From positions 1 to 64,000 of the forward strand of contig DAIMZI010000008.1 in NCBI GenBank assembly GCA_036734025.1: a stretch of DNA of 64,000 nucleotides. The letters run 5' to 3'. This DNA comes from DAIMZI01 sp036734025 (GTDB lineage Bacteria > Pseudomonadota > Alphaproteobacteria > Rhizobiales > Rhodomicrobiaceae). Below are positions 44,708 to 54,210 of this stretch, piece by piece (the stretch's first letter is position 1; each line of letters starts with the position of its first letter). The notes under the pieces were generated by a model that saw only the letters and a list, made by a program, of their open reading frames with translations, made no database searches and was not told where the DNA came from. A program made the translations under genes and the position numbers.

Positions 44708-46264
44708 ATGGCGGATACAACCGAACAGTTGCGATTTGAGGCCCTGGACATCGAGGCGGTGGGGGCCTTGGCGCAACTGGTCGCACCGTGTCTGCGCCGG
44801 GGTGACGTAATCTGTCTATGGGGCGATCTCGGCGCGGGGAAAACCACCTTCGCGCGATTTATCATCCAGGCGGTCGCCGGTGAGGCCGTGGAGGTGACGA
44901 GCCCGTCCTTCCCGCTGCTCGAAACTTATGAGACCGGGCAGCTCAATATCCATCATTTCGATTTCTACCGGCTCAGCGGCCCCGAAGAAATCGCAGAAAC
45001 CGGCTATGACGATGCCGCCGAACAGGGGCTGGTGATTGTGGAATGGCCACAGCGTCTCGGGGCCTTGCCGTCCGACCGGCTCGATGTCGAGCTCACAGAG
45101 ACCGGCGCCGCCACAACGCGCGACGTGACGATCACAGCCCACGGCGCGTTCGCGCCCAGATTGAGGCGCTTCCGTGCGATGAATGCCTTCATCCGCGATT
45201 CCGGCTGGGGCGCGGCATCGGCATCATTCCTGAGCGGCGATGCCTCGGTACGCCAATATACCAGACTGTCGACAGGCGTGCGCACCGCCCTGCTGATGGA
45301 TTGGGAGCGCCAGCCCGACGGGCCGCCGCTGGCTGACGGCAAGCCCTACAGCAAGACGGCGAAGCTGGCCGAAGATGTGCGTCCCTTCGTCGCCATTGCG
45401 CGGGCCTTGCGTGAGGCCGGTCTTGCCGCACCGCAGATCCATGCTGCCGATCTGGATCGCGGTTTCGTGCTGGTGCAGGATTTCGGTGACCGGGTTGTCA
45501 GCCGGCTGATCGCGGACGGCGCGCGGCTAGAGCCGATCTATGCGGAGGCCGTTGCGGTGCTGCTCAAGCTGCGGGCTATGACGATGCCTCACGACTTGCC
45601 CGTGGACGGCGCCGAACCCTATCATCTGCCCCTCTACGACCGCGACGCCATGCACGCCGAAATCGCCCTGCTGCTCGATTGGTACGTGCCGATGATGACG
45701 GGAGAAGAGGTGCCGGCACCGGCGCGAGATGATTTCCGTGTCATGTGGGACAACGAACTCTCCTGGCTTGGCGGCGAAGAGCGAGGCTGGGTATTGCGCG
45801 ATTTTCATTCACCCAACCTGATCCTGTTTGCCGAAAACGGCGGCGGCGACCGGATCGGCATCATCGACTTCCAGGACGCCGTGATCGGCCACCCCGCCTA
45901 TGATCTGGTTTCTCTGCTCCAGGATGCCCGGCTGGATGTGCCGCAGGCTGTCGAAGCGCGGCTGTTCACCGCCTTTTGCGTGGGTGCCAGCCGTCTGGAC
46001 CCCGGTTTTGATCCCGCGAGGTGGCGCCGGGCCTATGCGCTTCTGGGCGCTCAGCGCAGCACGAAGATCCTGGGGATATTCGCTCGCCTGGCGCTGCGTG
46101 ATGGCAAACGCGGCTATCTTCGCCATATCCCGCGCGTGCGCCACTATCTCGACCGCAATCTTGCTCACGCCTCGTTGGCGCGACTGCGCGGCGGGTATGA
46201 GAGGTTCATACCCGCAGTCACCGACCCGTCACATGCCTCGCTCAGCGTCGATCAACGCCCCTGA
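44708..46264 (+). CDS. tsaE: Fusion of TsaE (t6A synthesis ATPase) and AmgK-like sugar kinase
   Basis: 518 residues in one uninterrupted frame. Residues 1-155 are TsaE, with Walker A GDLGAGKTT from 39 and SFPLLETYETG, needed with TsaB/C/D to make t6A37 in tRNA. From about 165 to 510 is an aminoglycoside-phosphotransferase fold: catalytic loop RDFHSPN with Asp365 and Asn370, metal-binding IIDFQDA with Asp387. With MurU following, this half is most likely AmgK, the anomeric MurNAc/GlcNAc kinase of cell-wall recycling. The first His of the usual HxD loop is Leu. Start ATG 44708 after GGGG; ATG 44684 is an alternative. The fusion is frequent in alphaproteobacteria. Confidence 0.93.
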   Translation: MADTTEQLRFEALDIEAVGALAQLVAPCLRRGDVICLWGDLGAGKTTFARFIIQAVAGEAVEVTSPSFPLLETYETGQLNIHHFDFYRLSGPEEIAETGYDDAAEQGLVIVEWPQRLGALPSDRLDVELTETGAATTRDVTITAHGAFAPRLRRFRAMNAFIRDSGWGAASASFLSGDASVRQYTRLSTGVRTALLMDWERQPDGPPLADGKPYSKTAKLAEDVRPFVAIARALREAGLAAPQIHAADLDRGFVLVQDFGDRVVSRLIADGARLEPIYAEAVAVLLKLRAMTMPHDLPVDGAEPYHLPLYDRDAMHAEIALLLDWYVPMMTGEEVPAPARDDFRVMWDNELSWLGGEERGWVLRDFHSPNLILFAENGGGDRIGIIDFQDAVIGHPAYDLVSLLQDARLDVPQAVEARLFTAFCVGASRLDPGFDPARWRRAYALLGAQRSTKILGIFARLALRDGKRGYLRHIPRVRHYLDRNLAHASLARLRGGYERFIPAVTDPSHASLSVDQRP

Positions 46265-46287
46265 GCCGGGCCCAGCGGAGAAAGCTC

Positions 46288-47013
46288 ATGCCAGTGCCCA
46301 ACACGGCTTTCATCCTGGCGGCAGGCCATGGCACGCGGATGCGTCCGCTCACCGAAAATTTGCCCAAGCCGCTGGTGCGCCTGGCAGGCCAGCCGCTGAT
46401 CACCCATGTCATGGCCCGCCTCGCTGAAGCCGGCGTGTCACGCATGGTGATCAACGTTCATTACCTCGCAGATCAGATCGAGGCCTATTTGCGCGACGCC
46501 GCCGCTCCGGGCATCGAGGTGATCATCTCTGATGAACGCCGGGAGATTCTCGATACTGGCGGCGGTGTCAATCATGCGCTGGGCCTTCTGGGCGATGGTC
46601 CGTTCTTCATTCATAATTCCGATACCGTGTGGATCGAGCATGGCTCCGACAATCTCGCCGCCATGGCCGCCGCATGGGACGAGGCGCGCATGGACGCCTT
46701 GTTGCTGCTGGCGCCAACCGAAGGAACGATCGGCTATGACGGCGCGGGCGATTTTGCCATGGCCGGCGATGGCGCCCTGATGCGCAGGACGGCGGGCACC
46801 CGCGCGCCATTCGTTTTTGCCGGTGTCTCCATCGCCCACCCGCGTCTGTTTGATGGCGCGCCCGCTGGCGCCTTCTCGCTGAACCTGCTGTGGGATCATG
46901 CGATGGCGAGCGGACGTGTGCATGGCATCCCGCTCAACGGCACATGGATGCATGTCGGCACGCCCGAGGCGCTGGAGGCCGCAGAAAGGCGTCTTCGCCA
47001 TGCCGCTGCATGA
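46288..47013 (+). CDS. murU: N-acetylmuramate alpha-1-phosphate uridylyltransferase MurU
   Basis: 241-residue nucleotidyltransferase: signature AAGHGTRMRPLTENLPKP, NSDTVWIE metal site. It would couple UTP to MurNAc-1-phosphate made by the kinase domain of the preceding gene, giving UDP-MurNAc and bypassing de novo synthesis, the route described in Pseudomonas that lowers fosfomycin sensitivity. GGAG precedes ATG 46288. The end overlaps addB by 14 bases. A general sugar-phosphate nucleotidyltransferase role cannot be excluded, but context supports MurU. Confidence 0.9.
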   Translation: MPVPNTAFILAAGHGTRMRPLTENLPKPLVRLAGQPLITHVMARLAEAGVSRMVINVHYLADQIEAYLRDAAAPGIEVIISDERREILDTGGGVNHALGLLGDGPFFIHNSDTVWIEHGSDNLAAMAAAWDEARMDALLLLAPTEGTIGYDGAGDFAMAGDGALMRRTAGTRAPFVFAGVSIAHPRLFDGAPAGAFSLNLLWDHAMASGRVHGIPLNGTWMHVGTPEALEAAERRLRHAAA

Positions 47014-50000
47014 AAGCGGGGGCGATGCGGGCGGCCTGTTCAACATCCGTGCTGACCAGCCTTTCCTGAGCGTGCTGGCCCAGGCCATTCTTGCCGGCGA
47101 CTTGCCGCGCCTTGGCGGTTCGCCGCCAGCGCCGCTCGATCTTGCCGCAATGACGATATTCCTGCCGACAAGGCGCGCCTGCCGCGGCCTTGGTTTTGCG
47201 CTGACGGCGGCATCTCCGGGTGGGGGATGTCTGCTGCCAAGAATTCTTCCGCTCGGTGATGTCGATGAAGCCGAACTGATGCCGGCAGACGGCGATGACT
47301 GGCCCGGCGCGCCGGGGCCATGTCCGGCCATTCCCGCGCTGGAGCGCTGGCTCTGTCTTACGGCGCTGGTGCAGAAGTGGGCAGCCGCCTCGCACATGTC
47401 CGGTGACGATACGGCCCTGCGCATGCTTTCAGGCGGTCAGGCGGGGGAGCTGGCAGTCGAGCTCATTTCGCTACTCGATTCCGCACAAAGCGAGCGCGCC
47501 GATCTGAGCATGCTGCATGAGCTGTTTCCCGAGGCATTCTCGCAATACTGGCAAGAGACCCTGCGTTTCCTGCGCATCGTCGTCGAACATTGGCCGGCCT
47601 ATCTGGCCGAGCGCGGCCTGTGCGACCCTGTGGAGCGGCGCAACGCCCTGCTTGAGCGCGAGGCGCACCGTCTGGGCCAGCCGGGTACGCGCGCACCTGT
47701 CATCATTGCCGGCTCCACGGGCAGCGTGCCCGCCACCGCCATGCTGATGGCCGCCGTGCTGCGCTCGGGAAATGGCGCGGTGGTTCTCCCCGGTCTCGAC
47801 CTGATGATGGATGAACGAAGCTGGGGTGTACTCGTGCCCGACCACCCCGAACATCCGCAATACGGCATGAAGCAGCTTCTCGACCGGCTGAATGTGCCAC
47901 GCGGCGCGGTCAGCACGCTGGGGCCGCCAGACCTGCCTCGCCCCGCCGCCATGCGCGAGCGGCTTATCAGCGAAACCCTGAGGCCGGCCTCAACCACCGA
48001 ACTCTGGCCGGACTTTATCGCCTCGTGCAACCGCGGCGATATCTCGGACGCTCTTGAGGATCTGTCGCTGATCGAAGCGCCGACGTCGCATGATGAAGCC
48101 GCCACGATCGCCGTGATCCTGCGCGAGGCGGCGCAGACGCCGGACAGAACGGCGGCGCTCGTGACAGCCGATCGGGTTCTGGCCCGGCGCGTCTCGGCGA
48201 TGCTGAAGAAATGGCATATCGACGTCGATGACTCGGCCGGGGAACCGCTGGGTGCGAGCGTTGCCGGCCGCTATTTCGACCTGGTTGCAGAAAACGCCGC
48301 GCGGGGCCGGGCGACGGACATTCTGGCGCTGCTCAAACATCCCTCCACACGGCTTGGCATGGACCCCGCGCAACTGGATGCAGGCATTAAGGCGCTGGAG
48401 CTGCTTTGCCTGCGCCAGCCGTGGGCCGCGCCGGGCCTCATGCGGCTGTCCGATGTGCTCGAGCGGAGCGAAGCGCTGGCCGGCTTGGGCGGCGACCGGC
48501 TGGTGTTTGCCGGCGCGGGGCGCATGGGCGCGCGGGCGGCTGGCCCCGAGGACTGGACGTGCGCGCGGGCCGTCGTTGCCGCGCTGAACGACGCCTTCAA
48601 GCCATTTTCCGACCTGAGCGAAGGCGCGGCAAGACGCGGTTTTCGCACCTTCGCGCGCGCGCATGCGCAAACGGCTGCGCATCTGACCGGGGCGCAGGAC
48701 TGCGCATCAGCATGGCCTGATGAAAATGCCGGGCGCATGATGGACGAATTGTTCGCAGCCCTTGAAGATGCCGACGGGCATGGGCTCGAACCCGAGATCA
48801 CACTTGATGATTATCTGAGCCTGTTGCGCCGGCTGATGGCGCGGCAGATGGTGCGCGCGGGCCACCCAGCCCATCCACGGCTGCATATATGGGGACCACT
48901 CGAAGCTCGCCTTCTGCGCCCCGATATGATCATCCTCGGCGGATTGAACGAGGGCACCTGGCCGCGCGCTGCCGATGCGGGTCCCTGGCTCAATAGAACC
49001 ATGCGCGAGGCCGTGGGTCTGCCGCCCCCCGAACGCCGGATCGGCCTTGGCGCGCATGATTTCGCTCAGGCAATGGCCGCTCCCGAAGTGATCCTGACGC
49101 GGGCGCTGAAGACCGATGGCGCGCCAGGCGTGCCGAGCCGCTGGCTGACCCGGCTCAAGGCGCTGCTGAGCGCGCTGGACATGGCCGATGCATTGCGCCC
49201 GAAACGGCCATGGGCGGACTGGGCGGAGGCGATTGCCGGACCACCAGCGAGCGCGCAGCCGGCAACGCCTTTCGCCCCGCCTGCGCCTTGTCCGCCGGTG
49301 GCGGCGCGGCCGCGCAGGCTCAGCGTATCGGACGTCGAGCGATGGATCGCCAACCCGTATGCCATTCATGCGCGCCATGTTCTCAAGCTTGCGCCTCTGC
49401 CCGCGCTGGATGCCGGCCCCGACGAGCGCGTTCGCGGTCAGATCATTCACGCCGCGCTCGGGCGGTTCGTCAATCGGTTTCCGGATGAACTACCGGACGA
49501 CGTGGCGCACCATCTGCAAGAGTTCGCCAGGCGACTGATGAGCCAACTCGGAGGTTATCATCCCCATGTGGCGGCGTTCTGGTATCCGCGCTTTGCCCGC
49601 TTCGCCGAATGGTTCGAAGCGACCGAGCCGCACCGTCGCGCCGGCATCGCGCGCAGTTTCGGCGAGGTCAAGGGCGAGTTGGTCCTGCCGGGTCCGGCAG
49701 GCCCGTTCACGCTCAGCGCGCGCGCGGACCGCATCGATATTGGCGAGGACGGCAGGCTGTTCATCTATGATTACAAGACCGGGCGCATCGGCCCGCGCCT
49801 GAACGCCGCACGCCAGGGCACGGCTCCGCAGCTGCCGCTTGAAGGGCTGATAGCCGGGCATGGCGGCTTTGCAGCCATTGCTGCATCGGGCGGCGCGGCG
49901 AGCGTCGCCACACTCGCCTATATCTCGGCATGGGGCGGCGAAAAGCCGGGCGAAGAGGGCGCGCTGGGCGATATCGAAACGCTGATGGAGGACGCCCGGG

Positions 50001-50158
50001 AGGGGCTTGCGCACCTCATCGCCCTCTTCGACGATCCCGCGACGCCATACCGTGCACAGCGCCGTGCGGCCTTCTCGCAGTTGTGGGAATATGACGATTA
50101 CGCCCATCTGGCGCGATTTGACGAATGGGCGACAGGCACAGCCGCGGAGGCAGATTGA
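47000..50158 (+). CDS. addB: Double-strand break repair protein AddB
   Basis: 1052-residue subunit of the AddAB helicase-nuclease that processes DNA ends for RecA. Shape is that of alphaproteobacterial AddB: inactive N-terminal helicase-like half (TIFLPTRRACRG in place of a Walker A loop), and a C-terminal RecB-type nuclease with LSARADRIDIG and YDYKTGR (Asp924, Lys926). The cysteines that bind an iron-sulfur cluster in Bacillus AddB are not seen around the nuclease. ATG 47000 with AAGG upstream; it starts inside murU. Stop and addA start share a base (TGATG). Confidence 0.94.
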   Translation: MPLHESGGDAGGLFNIRADQPFLSVLAQAILAGDLPRLGGSPPAPLDLAAMTIFLPTRRACRGLGFALTAASPGGGCLLPRILPLGDVDEAELMPADGDDWPGAPGPCPAIPALERWLCLTALVQKWAAASHMSGDDTALRMLSGGQAGELAVELISLLDSAQSERADLSMLHELFPEAFSQYWQETLRFLRIVVEHWPAYLAERGLCDPVERRNALLEREAHRLGQPGTRAPVIIAGSTGSVPATAMLMAAVLRSGNGAVVLPGLDLMMDERSWGVLVPDHPEHPQYGMKQLLDRLNVPRGAVSTLGPPDLPRPAAMRERLISETLRPASTTELWPDFIASCNRGDISDALEDLSLIEAPTSHDEAATIAVILREAAQTPDRTAALVTADRVLARRVSAMLKKWHIDVDDSAGEPLGASVAGRYFDLVAENAARGRATDILALLKHPSTRLGMDPAQLDAGIKALELLCLRQPWAAPGLMRLSDVLERSEALAGLGGDRLVFAGAGRMGARAAGPEDWTCARAVVAALNDAFKPFSDLSEGAARRGFRTFARAHAQTAAHLTGAQDCASAWPDENAGRMMDELFAALEDADGHGLEPEITLDDYLSLLRRLMARQMVRAGHPAHPRLHIWGPLEARLLRPDMIILGGLNEGTWPRAADAGPWLNRTMREAVGLPPPERRIGLGAHDFAQAMAAPEVILTRALKTDGAPGVPSRWLTRLKALLSALDMADALRPKRPWADWAEAIAGPPASAQPATPFAPPAPCPPVAARPRRLSVSDVERWIANPYAIHARHVLKLAPLPALDAGPDERVRGQIIHAALGRFVNRFPDELPDDVAHHLQEFARRLMSQLGGYHPHVAAFWYPRFARFAEWFEATEPHRRAGIARSFGEVKGELVLPGPAGPFTLSARADRIDIGEDGRLFIYDYKTGRIGPRLNAARQGTAPQLPLEGLIAGHGGFAAIAASGGAASVATLAYISAWGGEKPGEEGALGDIETLMEDAREGLAHLIALFDDPATPYRAQRRAAFSQLWEYDDYAHLARFDEWATGTAAEAD

Positions 50159-53100
50159 TGGCCGCCGTGCATGACAGGAACGAAGGAAGCGCGGCAGCGC
50201 TGGCGACCACAAGGACCCTTCAGGCGCGGGCCACATCCCCCGATGCCTCGGCGTGGGTATCGGCCAATGCCGGCACCGGCAAGACCTTCGTGCTGGCGCG
50301 CCGGGTCTTGCGCCTGCTGCTTGCCGGCGTCGCGCCGGGCTCTATCCTGTGCCTCACCTTCACCAAGGCCGCCGCTGCGGAAATGGCGGCGCGCGTGAAC
50401 GCGGCGCTGGGCCGATGGGCCACCTGCGCGCCGGCTGATCTGGCCGACGCTCTGGGTGAATTGCTGGAGCGTCCGGCGAGCGAGGCCGAGACCCTTCTGG
50501 CGCGCCGTCTGTTCACCACGGTTCTGGAAGCGCCCGGCGGTCTCAAGATCCAGACGATCCATGCTTTTTGCGAGAAGATCCTCCGCCAGTTTCCGCTCGA
50601 AGCCGGGGTGGCGCCGGGCTTCACGATCCTTGGCGAGGACGACGCCGCCAGCCGGCTGCGAGAGGCGACATCGCAGGTGCTCGACGAGGCGGCCGCGGGT
50701 GCGCAGCGCGATCTCGCGCAGGCATTGGATCAGGTGATCCTGCATGCCGGCGAAGACCGGTTCGATGAGGTGCTGCGCGCCGTGCTCGCCAGGCGCGAGA
50801 CCGTCCGCGCAATGATCAGACATGAGCAGAACACCGGCCAGAGCGCGCGCGATCAGATTGCGCACTTATTGGGCATTGATCCGCAAGCCGATCTGCCATC
50901 GACGATCACCGCTCAGGCCGGCGTGCTTGGCGACAGCAAGCTTAAAGCCCTGATCGCAGCCCTGTCGCAAAGCACATCAAGCTCCGATCTCGCCATCGCG
51001 GCGGCGCTCGATGCGGCGCGCCAAACTCGATCCGACGATGCCGAAACGCAGGCGCGGGCCCTTTCGCCCGCCTTCCTGACGAAGGACGGCAAGCCGCGCG
51101 CCGATCGCGGCTATCCCACCAAGGCCGTGACCAAGGCCGCGCCCGATGCCGAAACCATCCTGCGCGATGCTCGCGACCGCTTCGCCGCATTGGAGACCCG
51201 CCGCATTGCGCTGATGGTCGCTGCTGCCAGCGGCGCGGTGGTCAGCATGGCCGACCGGATCTTCGGCGCCTATGATGCACGCAACCGGATCGACGGCGTG
51301 CTCAGCTATGATGATCTGATCGTGCGCACCCTGAACCTTCTGGAACATGGCGCGGCATGGGTCCTGTACCGGCTGGATGGCGGGCTGAGCCATCTTCTCG
51401 TCGATGAAGCGCAGGACACGAGCCCGGTTCAATGGCGCATCATCGAATTGCTCAGCGCGGAGTTTTTTGCCGGGCAGGGCGCCCATGACCATCAGCGCAC
51501 GATGTTCGGGGTCGGCGATCCGAAACAGTCGATCTATGGCTTTCAGGGAGCCGCGCCGGAACTGTTCGCCGCGCTCGGCGACCAGTTTCGCCAGCGCGCG
51601 CAGGCCGCTGCCCTTGGCTGGCACGACGTGCCGCTCAGCCTGTCTTTCCGCACGGTGCCGGCGGTGCTGAAGGCGGTCGATCTGGTGTTTGCCGATGCCG
51701 GCGAAATGGGCGCCGCCATTGCCGGTGGTCCGGTGCGCCATGATGCGTTTCGCGCCGGTCATGCCGGCTGTGTCGAGGTGTGGCCGCTGCAACGGCCCGA
51801 AGACGGCGACGGGGCGGCTGCATGGGCGCCGCTCGATGAAGACCACGCGGCTCCAGGCGCGGCCGAAAGCCTCGCAAGGCACATCGCGACCCGGATCAGC
51901 GGATGGATCGGCAATGGCGAGGTGCTTCAATCCCAGGGGCGCGCAGTGCGGCCCGGCGACATCCTGATCCTGGTGCGCAAGCGCGCGCCGTTCGCGGCCC
52001 TGATGATCCGCGCCCTGAAGGAGCGGGGCATTCCCGTCGCTGGCGCCGACCGGATGCGGCTCACCGATCAGCTTGCGGTGCTCGACCTGCTGGCGCTGGG
52101 CGACGTTCTGCTGCTGCCCGAAGACGATCTGAGCCTTGCCTGCGTGCTCAAAAGCCCGATCTTCGGGCTGAGCGAGGAGGCGCTGTTTGCACTGGCCCAT
52201 GATCGCCAGGCAAGTCTGTGGCAGGCGCTGATCGCGGCGGGCCATGATGATCCCACGCTGCGCGGCGTTGGACACCAGCTTGAAAACTGGCGTCAGGCCG
52301 CGCGCCGTCAGCGCCCGTTCGAATTTTTCCTCGACCGGCTGCATGGCGATGGCCTGCGCGCTGCCTTCGTACGTCGGCTGGGGCCCGAGGCCGATGACGC
52401 CATCGGCGAATTCCTCGATCTGGCACTTCATCATGAAAGTCTTGGGCCTGCCTCGATGCAGGGCTTCGTGCACTGGCTCCGCCGTTCCGGCGCCGAGGTG
52501 CGCCGCGATATGGAGCAAAGCCACGACCAGGTGCGCGTGATGACGGTTCACGGAGCCAAGGGGCTGGAAGCCAATATCGTCATCCTGCCCGACACGTGCT
52601 CCGGGCCCGGCCAGGACAGATCGCCCGTTATTCTCTGCGAGGACGAGCGCATGCCCCCGGGGTGGCGCAAGCGGCTGATCTGGCCGGTTGCCGGCGGCAC
52701 GGAGCTTGAGCGCATCCAGACTGAGCGCGATATTGCGAAACAGGCTGCACGGGCCGAGCATTGGCGGCTTCTTTATGTGGCGATGACGCGGGCGCGCGAC
52801 CGGCTTTATGTCACGGGATTTGAGAACCGGACAAAGCGGGGACGCGCCACCGACTGCTGGTACGACATGATCCGCGAGGCGCTGGAGCCGGAAGCCGAGC
52901 GGACAGCCGGGGAAGACGGACGCGAGATCCTGCGGCTGGCATCTGCGCAAACGGCAAGTGTCAGCGGCGAACCGCCGCCGTCGCCGCCAACCTCGCCCGC
53001 GCCCGTGCCCGAATGGCTGAACGCGCCGGCTCCTGCCGAGCGCTCGGCCCGGACCACTGCGCCTTCGCGTGCTGGTGACGACACCCTGTCGCCAGAGCCG

Positions 53101-53622
53101 GACGAAGCCGATTCCATCAGCGCAAGGCATGCACGCTGGCGCGGCGAACTCATCCACCTGCTGCTCGAAAGTCTGCCGGAAGTGGCCGACGCTGATCGCG
53201 ACGAGGCGGCCCGGCGCATCCTCGCGCAGGCTGCGCACGGCGGCCCCCGGCTTGCGCCAGGTGAACTGGACATCATCGCTGCGGCGGCGCTGAGCGTACT
53301 GCGCGCGCCAGCCCTTTCATGGATTTTCGCGCAAGGCTCGCGGGCGGAAGTGCCGGTCGCCGCGACCATCGGCGATGATGTTCATGGGGCGGGCATTCTG
53401 GGGCGGATCGACCGACTTATCCTTCGTGATGATGAGGTGATCGCTGTCGATTACAAGACCGGCTCTGTCGTGCCGGCTTCTCCCGAGGAAGTTCCCGAGA
53501 CCTATGCCGCGCAGATGGACGCCTATGCTCGTGCGCTCGCCGCGACTTTCCCCGGATCGAGGGTCCGAACCTTTCTGCTGTGGACACAAGGGCCGGAACT
53601 CATGGAGATCACCCGCTCTTGA
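50158..53622 (+). CDS. addA: Double-strand break repair helicase AddA
   Basis: 1154-residue UvrD-family helicase-nuclease, partner of AddB. Walker A ANAGTGKT at 36-43, LCLTFTKAAAAEMAARV (motif Ia), LLVDEAQDTSPVQWRII (Walker B), GDPKQSIYGFQGA, MTVHGAKGLE and VAMTRARDRLY (motif VI). The C-terminal nuclease carries GRIDRLILRD and VDYKTGS with Asp1098 and Lys1100. A Pro/Ala-rich linker lies at about 930-975. GGAGG seven bases upstream of ATG 50158; coupled to addB. Confidence 0.96.
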   Translation: MAAVHDRNEGSAAALATTRTLQARATSPDASAWVSANAGTGKTFVLARRVLRLLLAGVAPGSILCLTFTKAAAAEMAARVNAALGRWATCAPADLADALGELLERPASEAETLLARRLFTTVLEAPGGLKIQTIHAFCEKILRQFPLEAGVAPGFTILGEDDAASRLREATSQVLDEAAAGAQRDLAQALDQVILHAGEDRFDEVLRAVLARRETVRAMIRHEQNTGQSARDQIAHLLGIDPQADLPSTITAQAGVLGDSKLKALIAALSQSTSSSDLAIAAALDAARQTRSDDAETQARALSPAFLTKDGKPRADRGYPTKAVTKAAPDAETILRDARDRFAALETRRIALMVAAASGAVVSMADRIFGAYDARNRIDGVLSYDDLIVRTLNLLEHGAAWVLYRLDGGLSHLLVDEAQDTSPVQWRIIELLSAEFFAGQGAHDHQRTMFGVGDPKQSIYGFQGAAPELFAALGDQFRQRAQAAALGWHDVPLSLSFRTVPAVLKAVDLVFADAGEMGAAIAGGPVRHDAFRAGHAGCVEVWPLQRPEDGDGAAAWAPLDEDHAAPGAAESLARHIATRISGWIGNGEVLQSQGRAVRPGDILILVRKRAPFAALMIRALKERGIPVAGADRMRLTDQLAVLDLLALGDVLLLPEDDLSLACVLKSPIFGLSEEALFALAHDRQASLWQALIAAGHDDPTLRGVGHQLENWRQAARRQRPFEFFLDRLHGDGLRAAFVRRLGPEADDAIGEFLDLALHHESLGPASMQGFVHWLRRSGAEVRRDMEQSHDQVRVMTVHGAKGLEANIVILPDTCSGPGQDRSPVILCEDERMPPGWRKRLIWPVAGGTELERIQTERDIAKQAARAEHWRLLYVAMTRARDRLYVTGFENRTKRGRATDCWYDMIREALEPEAERTAGEDGREILRLASAQTASVSGEPPPSPPTSPAPVPEWLNAPAPAERSARTTAPSRAGDDTLSPEPDEADSISARHARWRGELIHLLLESLPEVADADRDEAARRILAQAAHGGPRLAPGELDIIAAAALSVLRAPALSWIFAQGSRAEVPVAATIGDDVHGAGILGRIDRLILRDDEVIAVDYKTGSVVPASPEEVPETYAAQMDAYARALAATFPGSRVRTFLLWTQGPELMEITRS

Positions 53623-53645
53623 TAAACGCGGCCGGCCCATGCGGC

Positions 53646-53674
53646 TTGACGCGGCCGCCGGTCGCGCCTAGCTA
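53646..53674 (+). promoter_or_regulatory. Possible trxA promoter
   Basis: TTGACG (53646-53651), 17 bases, then TAGCTA (53669-53674). The -35 is good and the -10 weak. It would give trxA its own transcript in addition to read-through from addA. Confidence 0.33.
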
Positions 53675-53723
53675 GATGAATGAAACGCGGTCTTCTCCAG
53701 GCTGCATTGGAAGCGAGGTGCCA

Positions 53724-54044
53724 ATGGCAACGTCAAAAGTGTCGGACGATACGTTCGATGAAGAAGTATTGAAGGCATCGGGTCCGGTCGTCGTGGATTT
53801 CTGGGCAGAGTGGTGTGGGCCTTGCAAGGCCATTGCCCCTGCGCTTGAGGAAATCTCCACGGAGCTCACCGGCCAGGTGAAGATCGTCAAGATGAACGTC
53901 GATGAAAACATGCAAGTGCCGTCACAATACGGCATTCGCAGCATTCCGACGCTGATCATGTTCAAGGACGGTCAGGTCGCAGACCAGAAGGTCGGCGCCT
54001 TGGCGAAGGAAAAACTCAAGGACTGGATCGCCAGCCAGATCTAG
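53724..54044 (+). CDS. trxA: Thioredoxin
   Basis: 106-residue thioredoxin 1: active site WAEWCGPCK, cis-proline region SIPTLIMFKDG, and end AKEKLKDWIASQI. General disulfide reductant in the cytoplasm; it would also feed electrons to CcdA, which is encoded 1.1 kb away on the other strand. ATG 53724 with GAGGTG upstream; an in-frame ATG at 53676 would add 16 residues and is less likely. Followed by a strong terminator. Confidence 0.97.
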   Translation: MATSKVSDDTFDEEVLKASGPVVVDFWAEWCGPCKAIAPALEEISTELTGQVKIVKMNVDENMQVPSQYGIRSIPTLIMFKDGQVADQKVGALAKEKLKDWIASQI

Positions 54045-54177
54045 AGCGCGTCAGGCGGGAACCGAAGCGCTCAATGGGCTTGCGGCTGTCGTTTTGTCGG
54101 ACTTTGGGGCGCAGGATCGGCGCCCACTCAGCGGCGGAGCGCTGCAAGCCCGACTTCCTCCCAACGCATCTCTTCGG

Positions 54178-54205
54178 AAAGCCCTGCTCTTGCGGGGCTT
54201 TTTTT
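54178..54205 (+). terminator. Rho-independent terminator of trxA
   Basis: AAAGCCC/GGGCTTT stem with a 10-base loop, running into seven consecutive T (54199-54205). It lies between the ends of trxA and the convergent thiD, 133 bases after the trxA stop. The A-run on the 5' side means it could also act on the minus strand. Confidence 0.82.
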
Positions 54206-54210
54206 CGCCT

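Noticed and set aside
50977..53238. 753-codon open frame on the minus strand opposite addA
   Set aside because: It mirrors the codon structure of addA in GC-rich DNA, has no ribosome binding site or family features, and addA is unambiguous.
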